NCBI RefSeq assembly: GCF_009707955.1
Contig: NZ_WMDQ01000011.1
Span: 113,708 to 177,707 of the forward strand
Direction of reading: 5' to 3'
From: Flavobacterium sp. LC2016-13
Lineage (GTDB): Bacteria > Bacteroidota > Bacteroidia > Flavobacteriales > Flavobacteriaceae
Length of the DNA: 64,000 bases
Position 1 is the first letter of the stretch. Every line of letters begins with the position of its first letter. The translations under genes and the position numbers were made by a program. Shown here in pieces: positions 10,071 to 18,000 of the stretch. The notes below the pieces were generated by a model. That model did not search any database. It was not told the DNA's origin and worked only from the letters and a program-made list of their open reading frames with translations.

Positions 10071-10166
10071 GGGTGCAGAATCGGTGCATTAGGTTCAAGA
10101 CATTTATAAAAACGTAACAAAGACGGGATCTCAACACATAAAGTTCGAATCCTGCTCTCCCCACCA
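10071..10166 (+). other. Attachment-site remnant: paired GTGCA motifs and a tRNA 3'-end-like tail
   Basis: Direct repeats GTGCAgaatcgGTGCA (11-bp period) at the left are followed about 70 bp later by gttcgaatcctgctctcccc and acca. The latter looks like the T-arm and acceptor end of a tRNA including CCA, but no 5' half of a tRNA is present. A terminator follows at once. A similar pair, GTGACC twice with 12-bp period, lies at 9764-9781. Paired short repeats next to a tRNA 3' end are what tyrosine-integrase arm and core sites look like. No integrase gene is seen. Confidence 0.45.
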
Positions 10167-10199
10167 AAAAAGTCCTAATGAAAATTAGGACTTTTTTTA
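10166..10199 (+). terminator. Rho-independent terminator
   Basis: A hairpin with stem aagtcctaat/attaggactt and GAAA loop, followed by a run of seven T. It sits immediately after the tRNA-like CCA end, as if it once terminated that tRNA transcript. Confidence 0.75.
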
Positions 10200-10352
10200 T
10201 GCTTTAAAAAATTCGTAAAAAAATATAGTAAAATCTGCAAATCCTAGGATTCACAGGTTTTTTTCTTTTATACTGCTTTTCAAATTTTTTAAAACCGCTC
10301 AAAATCTCTATGGCAAAATCGTGGCAAAAAATTCATGGAAGGGATACCTTTT

Positions 10353-10545
10353 TTACCACAAAAAATTAAGGCGGTTTTTAAAGATATTTCACCCATCTAA
10401 GTTTTGTAGCACAATCGTGGCACATGGTGTTTTTGATAACAATAAATCAAGCAAAATTAAGTACCGCCGAGTTTAGGCTCGAAACTCTATTAAACGTTGT
10501 TTTTTTAGTTTTTTTATCAGGAGAGTTCGATTCCGGTTCCCACTC
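10353..10545 (+). repeat. Dispersed island-boundary repeat, copy 1
   Basis: Contains aaggcggttttta, then ttttgtagcacaatcgtggc at 10402, then gccgagtttaggctcgaaac, then ttttttatcaggagagttcg with a T-arm-like gttcgattcc. A further GTGGCA-like pair (tggcaaaatcgtggca) lies just upstream at 10311-10326. The whole is a degenerate match to the copies at 26.44, 36.17 and 44.5 kb, all in the same orientation. It closes with a terminator. Together with 9494-10070, which shows nothing coding, it makes up the gene-free stretch before the surface-protein operon. Confidence 0.7.
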
Positions 10546-10555
10546 TAGAATAAAT

Positions 10556-10593
10556 AAAAGCCTGAGAAATTTAGATTTCTCAGGCTTTTTTTT
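10556..10593 (+). terminator. Rho-independent terminator following repeat copy 1
   Basis: Stem agcctgagaaat/atttctcaggct with a short loop and an eight-T tail. It could also serve the minus-strand operon that ends at 10652, since an A-run precedes it on the plus strand. Confidence 0.75.
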
Positions 10594-10651
10594 GTGATAC
10601 TGACGGTAAAGAATTCGTTTTTTTACTGAAGGATTTAGAACTTTTAAATAA

Positions 10652-11035
10652 TTATTCAACCAATTCAAAATCTCCTTGCTCAACATATTTAATAACTGCT
10701 TTATAGTTGCTTCCTATTATTTGTGCAGAGTTATCACCATTGGTCAAAGTAATTGGATTAATTTGAGATGTATTGACCGTAAAAGTCATTGTGTACACAA
10801 CTCCATTTACAGAATAATCTACTCTAAAAGGTCTATTTACATCAACATAATTAGTTTCTATCTTTATTCCGTATTTCACATTAGGACTAATACATTCGTT
10901 TTCTGCTATTTTCGAGCCATCAGCATGTACAAAAGAAATGCTTTGTGGAGAAATAACTATCTCGTCTTCATAATGTGAGCAACCAAAAAATACAATCATA
11001 ACTGCTATTAAAATCGAGTACTGTTTAATTTTCAT
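10652..11035 (-). CDS. Small lipoprotein, last gene of the surface operon
   Basis: 127 residues with a lipoprotein signal (MKIKQYSILIAVMIVFFGCS; Cys19). The mature part of about 108 residues is beta-rich, with a pattern (FRVDYSVNGVVYTMTFTV) like a small immunoglobulin-like or carbohydrate-binding fold, but I recognise no named family. It starts 2 bp after the stop of the 302-aa exported protein, so it belongs to the same operon. An anchor or accessory subunit for the surface proteins is an inference from position only. Confidence 0.75.
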   Translation of the reverse strand: MKIKQYSILIAVMIVFFGCSHYEDEIVISPQSISFVHADGSKIAENECISPNVKYGIKIETNYVDVNRPFRVDYSVNGVVYTMTFTVNTSQINPITLTNGDNSAQIIGSNYKAVIKYVEQGDFELVE

Positions 11036-11037
11036 TG

Positions 11038-11946
11038 TTATTGCTTTTGATTTATTACTATTTCTTTATTGATTCCGCCTATACTCACATTATATTTTCC
11101 AGCTTCGAGATTATTAAAAACAGTTTCTCCATTCTGAATGGTTTGAGCTGTAATTTTAACGCCGCCTCTTGTCAAAGTAGCCAGCGTATCATTTTCATCG
11201 TATAAAACTTTAACAACACCGCCTGCATAACATACAGCATCTTTTTTATAAAATATGGCGCTTCCTAATCTAACCGTCACAGTCCATTGTTTCAGGACTG
11301 ACTGATCTTCTGAAAGCACTTGAAATTGAACAGGATTATTAAAATCTATGGTATTTGATCCTGAAATTTTATTCGTAGTTCCTATAAATAATCCGGCTCC
11401 GGCACTTAATTCGAATACCGCATTTAATGCAGAAACATTTGCTCCTTTAGCCACATAAAGTGTTATTTGTGAACCGTCAACAATCTTGGTAGCAGTTTTT
11501 AAATCCTTAAAACTAAAATCTACAATTTCGGCATCATTTCGCAATGCCGGGCTTGCAAAACTATAAGACTGAAATAAATCTCCAAAGTGTTTATTGTTTT
11601 CAAATACTTTTGTCTTTGCTACTTCTTTAACCGTATTATTTGCAGAATCGTAGATTTTGAAATTAATTATTTCGCCATCGGTATTCGAAAAAACCGTTAA
11701 ATAAACAACATACTTTTTCTCCGTTGCTACATAAAGAACACTGGCACTTCCGCGACATTCTCCATTTACAAAAGCAGCCACTTTATCATTGGCACTTGTT
11801 AGGGTTTTTCCATCAGCATTCAGGAAACCTTCAAATGACATTGTATATTGAAATTTATTTTCATTTACTGACCAGTCTGGTGATTGCCCAAATACAGTAC
11901 TGCTTATTATAAAAAGCAGCAATGTTATATGTTTATAATTTCTCAT
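11038..11946 (-). CDS. Secreted protein sharing a domain with the 2851-aa surface protein
   Basis: 302 residues with an N-terminal signal peptide ending near TVFGQS. Residues about 22-135 (SPDWSVNENKFQYTMSFEGF onward) match residues about 2356-2480 of the giant protein encoded just upstream, which begins EPNWNVDPTRFDYSMNIIGK. Both keep the same order of motifs: KxAAF, RGS, VYSN/VFSN, LKFKIWD/INFKIYD. The C-terminal part resembles beta-sandwich repeats. No T9SS sorting domain is seen. It lies in an operon between the giant gene (66 bp upstream) and the lipoprotein (2 bp downstream). It probably acts at the surface with the giant protein. Confidence 0.8.
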   Translation of the reverse strand: MRNYKHITLLLFIISSTVFGQSPDWSVNENKFQYTMSFEGFLNADGKTLTSANDKVAAFVNGECRGSASVLYVATEKKYVVYLTVFSNTDGEIINFKIYDSANNTVKEVAKTKVFENNKHFGDLFQSYSFASPALRNDAEIVDFSFKDLKTATKIVDGSQITLYVAKGANVSALNAVFELSAGAGLFIGTTNKISGSNTIDFNNPVQFQVLSEDQSVLKQWTVTVRLGSAIFYKKDAVCYAGGVVKVLYDENDTLATLTRGGVKITAQTIQNGETVFNNLEAGKYNVSIGGINKEIVINQKQ

Positions 11947-12012
11947 TTTTAATTGATTATAAACTCCTAAAACAAACTTATAAAGATGTTTTAGAAGCTC
12001 AATTATTTGTTC

Positions 12013-15000
12013 TTAATTTTTTATAGCTTTCGTTTTTACCAGCTTTCCATCTACTCCAACTTCTACTATGTAAACTCCTTCGGCTATATTTGGCAAAATT
12101 GAAATCACATTGTTTCCGCTTTCAATAACCATCTTTTGGCTAAATACCAATTGACCGTGTATTGAATAAAGCTGAACTTTTACTTCTTGCTTTTTAGCTG
12201 CATTAAGTTCTATGTTCAAAGTCGTTTTAAATGGGTTTGGATAAATGCTATTTTCTCTTTTTGAAACTTCTTCCAAAATAATCGGATTAGCAATTGTTCC
12301 CAATACTTCATTTCCTTTAAAGACGAATGATTTAGAGGTTGCTTTTTTCGTAAATCCATCTCCCAAAGTAAAGGACAGTTCTTCTGCATCTTCTCCAAAA
12401 ACGGTTATGAAACTTAGTTCTTTTCCTTCAACTATCTGATTTCTTGTAACGCCTTTTAAAACACCTGTTGCATCATAAACAAACAATTCATCAAATCCTT
12501 TTGGAAGTAAAACAACCGCATTCATGTTTTGCGAATATTGTTTAAACTCTGATGCAATTGCTTCCTGTTCTGTATTTGAAGCCGTTTTTCCTGTTTTGCT
12601 TTTCTCTAAATTATCAGGATATTTAAAAGTTTGTTCTTTGGTTGATTTAATCATGTATCCTTTTCCAGCTTCTAAATATTTTAAAGTTCCGTTCCATCCA
12701 ATAATAGGATCGTATATCGCAAACAAGTTTTGAGATTTAATAACATCTCCATCATTGGCATCAAAATAAGCCAAAGCTTCGTTTGTACTTTGATTAGACG
12801 CTAAAGGATAAGCAAGCCAGTTCCAGTTTTCCTTAATTGGGAAACTCCATGTAGAAACATCTACGCTTTTTCCTTTAATTTTTAGTGTCTGCTCTTCTGT
12901 TATGTTTACTTTATACATTTTAGAAGGAGAAAGTCCTCCATTTGCACTTATTGTACCAGACCATCCACTGTTTAACGGATTTGATTTATCTTTAAAATAA
13001 GTATCTAACTGTGCAGGAGAATGACTCAAAATACGGTTAGAAGTTTCTAAAGTTAAATTCTTCGTCAATGCATTTAAATCTGAAAAACTTGGATCATACG
13101 TATTTAAAGAAATCCATGTCCAGCCTTTATTCAGCTTAATTTCCTGCTCCACTAAACCTGAGTTTACAAAAATATAAGGTTTACTCATCGTTCCAAGTAC
13201 TTCGTTATCCATAAAAGTAACAGATGGAATAGTCTCTATACTTGCTTCTAAAATTTTTCCCTGAGAAGCATCCCAGATTTTAAATTTCAGGTTTTCTCCC
13301 GAATTTGTATTGCTGTAAACCGTCAAAAAGGCAAAATATTCCTTGTAAGCTTCATTATATACCAGCTTTACAGATCCTCTTGGTTCTTCATTATAAAAAG
13401 CCGCAATTTTATCGTAAGAATCTGCAGACAGCGTGCCATCTACTTTTATTTTTCCTATGATATTCATGCTGTAATCAAAACGGGTCGGATCAACATTCCA
13501 GTTCGGTTCCGGGGCCAATACTCTTAATTTGATCTGTAATTTTTGATCATAACCAAAATCTGTTTGTAAATACAGATTCTCCAGATATTCACCAACGGCA
13601 ACATCCTGATCAACTACAGCTTTAATGGTCGTTTTAGTATTAGGATCAATAGAACCTGTTGTTTTGCTTAAACTTAACCAGCTTGGTACATTGTTAATGG
13701 TAAAAGGCTGTTGTTTTCCTCCTTTATTAACTAATGTAATTTCAAAAGTTTTTGTTTCTCCGCTATTCTTTGTCAGGTCTACAATCTCATTATATCCTTC
13801 TGCAAACCAGCTTACATCATTACGATTCACATAGGCTGTCCAGGTAACTGGAGATTCCTGCATGTTATTGGCACTGTCAAACATTCTGTGGACTGTTATA
13901 TCCAAGATTTGTCCTTCTAATGATGCCCAATCTGTAATAACCGGTGCAATAATCATTTCGCCATCTTTAATAACATTGGTAGTTACAAATTTAGTCAGTT
14001 GTCGCTCTGGCTGAATTGCCGGAGTATCATTTGAATAATTTAAGGTTCCGCTGCTTAAATTAGCGTTGTTTACTACTACAGTTTGATTAGCATCTGCATG
14101 ATAATATCTTGGTCCGTTTGTTGTAACCGGATCCGGAACATTTAGTCTTGTATATAACAACAGACCGATACTTTCTACATCAACCTCATTGTAACTATCT
14201 CTGTTTATTTGTTCTACGTTACGAAGTGTATTCCATAAACGGAATTCATCCAGTTTACCTTTAAAGGTACGATCAACAGTTTCTATACCTGATAAATCGC
14301 GTGTACCTCTGGCTCCAAGCCAAATTTTATTTCCTGATAAACCTCCAATAGCTGCCATTTCATTTGAAGAAACTAATTTAGTATCTACATAAGTTCTCAA
14401 TGATCCGGCTCTGTTGAATAATAAAGTTACATGATGCCATGCATTATCAGTAAGTCCTTTTGATGTTAAAACATAAGAACGTCCTTCGCTTTTCAGCTGA
14501 AGATTACCTGAAATATTCATATCAACTGACCATTTGTTAGATAAACCGTTGCTCTGAATTACATCTGTTCCATCACCTTTTCCATTTGAAAATAACGTAG
14601 CTTCCTGCGCAGTATCGGTTTTAATCCAAAACTCCATAGTCGCGTCCATTTCTTTAGTTAACTGAACAAAATTAACATTGTCCATAACCAAATATTGTCC
14701 GTTATTAAATTCATATGAATTACCTTTTGGCTTGATATCCCATGAAGCATTTACTGTTGCATGTTTAAATCGTACCAAATCTTTGGCTAAAGCATCTCTT
14801 CCTTCATTCATCGGCCAATAGCCAACTAAATTAGCTTCATTACCAATTAATTTAGCGTACATTTTTGAGTAAGAATCTTCTCTGCTCAGGGCTTTATTCC
14901 ATAAACGAAGATCATGTAAGTTTCCAACAAATGTGTTTCCTCCTACTACCAAAGTATTATTATTGGTAAATTGTGCATTGGCTTTTCCTGTTTTAGAACC

Positions 15001-18000
15001 AATTTCGGTATCATCTTCAAAAATTCTGTAATCACCGTTAGTGCTGTTATACGTAAAGGCATAATGATGATACAGGTTATCGTTTTTCAATCCTCCCTGA
15101 ACGGTAACATCTGCTAATGTAAACGAAATATTTCCGTTACTTAATCCGATATTTAAACCTTCTTGTTGTGAAATAATTGAAGCTCCTGCCGCAGTTGCAT
15201 TATTCATCCAGAATTCAAGACTTAAATTTCCTGAAGCAATTTTAGGACTATTGATTACTGCCGTATTGTTGGCTCCTTCAAAATGCAGACTTACGTTATG
15301 ATCAATTTTTAATTGATTTGTTTGTCCTTTTATTTCGATTGTACTTACTGCCGGATTATAAAAAATATTTTCGTTAAAGTTTATTTTTAAATCTTCTCCG
15401 GCGCTTAAAATACCGTTTGTTGGCAATGGTGTACCAAATAACTGAGGCGCACTTAAATCTACAAGTCCTGTAATAACGTCAGATATAAATTCTGTATCAT
15501 TAGTACAAGTACTTCTGGCTCTAATTTGATAATTTCCATTAGAAAGCTTTAAAGCTGCAATATCAAAATTGTACGTTAAACTCACCGCTGCACCAATAGA
15601 TGTAATTTCGGTTTCGTTATTTTTTACTGCTTCAGCATAAAACTCAGGAGTTCCGTAATAAGTATGCAGACGAACCCAATTTGGGCTTGTCGCTAATCTA
15701 TATTCCAGATCAATTTTTTTGAAGCTCTTAAACTTAGTGTTGTAACCCGTTAGATTTATTGCTAATGGTTTTGTTGATCCATCTGTATTATAAGCCTTTT
15801 CTCTATTGTATACCCAATTTGTTAGCGGTGCACTTACTGTTACGCTTGAACATGACGGAACGAAGCTTGCTGAAATAAGTACTTCTGAGCTTACATCTGC
15901 GCCGTCACATAATGACTGTAGTCTGATTTTTATATCCTTATAGTCATAAATATCTGTAATAGATTTGCCTAAAGTCAGTTTATAAATAACTTGTTTTCCA
16001 TAAGGCACATTAACAATAGTACCATTTGGTTCAATATTAATTAAGGCATTATTTGGATTAGTGGTATTGTCTACAACTAATAAAAAGTCAGCATCAGAAC
16101 CTGAAGCACTGTTGTTTTCTAATTTTAATTCAAATTCAGCTTTTTTAGTTTCTACTACATTACTAACATTGTTGTTTGTTACTGTAAGTACAGGAACTTC
16201 TACTTTTTGAGTAGCAAAACTTAATCTCTCACGCTTGTCATCAGCCAGTTCATTAATGGCAGTGGCTGTATCGCTATAAGTTGCTTTATTATAGAAATGA
16301 GTTAATTCTGCATCTTCATAAGGACATGAAGTTCTTCCGCCCTGCGTAATAAAAACAGGACCATTACCATCAAAAGAATTTACTACATCTACACTTAAAA
16401 AGTTTGCCTTATCATTATCTTTAAAGGTATAGCTTATTTTGGTAGTCGTTGTTTTTTCTGTAGATAATGATGAAGTAAAATCTTGTTGAAAAAATGCTTT
16501 TGTATTAAATTCCAGACCAACTTTATTTACTGAAGTACCAAGTATCGCTGCTACCGACTGATCAATAACTACATTATATGAAGTAGACGCTGCCGATACT
16601 ACGGTTGTTTCTATACCACGGGAATATGATCCCAAGCCTGAATCAAAAGAAATATTTTTCTCGAATTCAGAGTCAAGCATACCTTTAATCAGGTTAGACT
16701 GATTAAGCTGATTCGACAATTTTTCTTTGGATGCGGCAAAGCTAATGTCGTCATAAGCTTCTTTAACTCCTTTAGTAAAGTTTGTTATAACGTTTGCCAA
16801 ACCTGTTTTATAGGCCGCACGATCATTTTTAGCGGTATATTTAATTTTTTCATTATCCAGAATCACTTTTCGCCACAGTCTTATCTTCTCTTCATATTCT
16901 GCTCTCTTCTGTACGTTTGCTGCAGAATTAGGATCTGGTCCGTTTAAATTGTTTGTAATAAACAATTCATATTCCGGAATTAAACTGGTTAAAATATGTT
17001 TTTGCGAATACATGAAAAACGTTTCGGTAGGCTTATCAACAAAACTAAGTGCTTTTTGTTTACTCACATATATCGGAGCGTTTGCAGTACCTAAGTTTAC
17101 ATATTCTGCAGGACTTAATGGCGTTGCAACACCATTTACATATTTATTAGGTATTGTATTGGATGTTTCGATGTTATCATACGAACCATAAAATATATTT
17201 TTTGAGTTTCCTATGTATAAATCTCCATCTGAACCTACATAATCTGAGGCATCACTGGTTGAAATTGCTTTACTAAAAGTATAAGTGCTTGTTACACTTT
17301 TACCATCCTGAGAAGTTTTGGAAATACCAACACCTGTAACTGCTGAATTTTCCTGCTCTATTGATACTTTTGGCGTAGGAACTAAACCTCCCTGAAGCTC
17401 AAAGTACATTCCACCTGCAATAGTAAGTTCTTCCGATACTCCTTCCTGATGAGCAAAAGAGGCTTCGGATGTAAACGAAACACTTTCGCCTGCTTCAAGT
17501 GTGGCAGAACTATTCGAACCTGGCGGATCTCTTAAAATAATCGCAGGAATATCTGGTGCTGCTGTTACAAAAGTCTGGCTTCCATCTGCTTTTCCTCCTA
17601 AAATAATTCCGGTATCTTTAAAATTCTCAACCGGATAATCCACTTCGTTTAATCGATAATTCAAGGTACTTTTGATCTCAAATGGCGGTGTAATTGATGG
17701 AATTCCTCCCTTAAATTCATACGTTAAGGTACTTTCATTTGCCGTAACTGTCTCTGAACCCGATAAAGCCAGATTATTTGTTGTTACTAATTCACCATCT
17801 GTTACCGGCACTTTTACTTCTACAGCTGTTCCTGAATCTTTATTGGAATAACGTTCAAAACGACTCATGACAATTTTATACGGTATAAACTGCGTATAAA
17901 TTGGTTTTGCAAAATTTTCTGTTGATACTGATTGTCCTCGAACATTAATAGTCTTATCAGAAGTTTGTTCTGTTACCTGCAATACCGGAGTTGACCTGTA

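Noticed and set aside
10071..10166. Complete tRNA gene
   Set aside because: Only a T-arm/acceptor-like 3' end with CCA is present; no D-arm, anticodon arm or 5' acceptor strand can be found upstream.
10447..10686. 79-codon minus-strand ORF
   Set aside because: It is formed by repeat copy 1, the terminator and the end of the lipoprotein gene.
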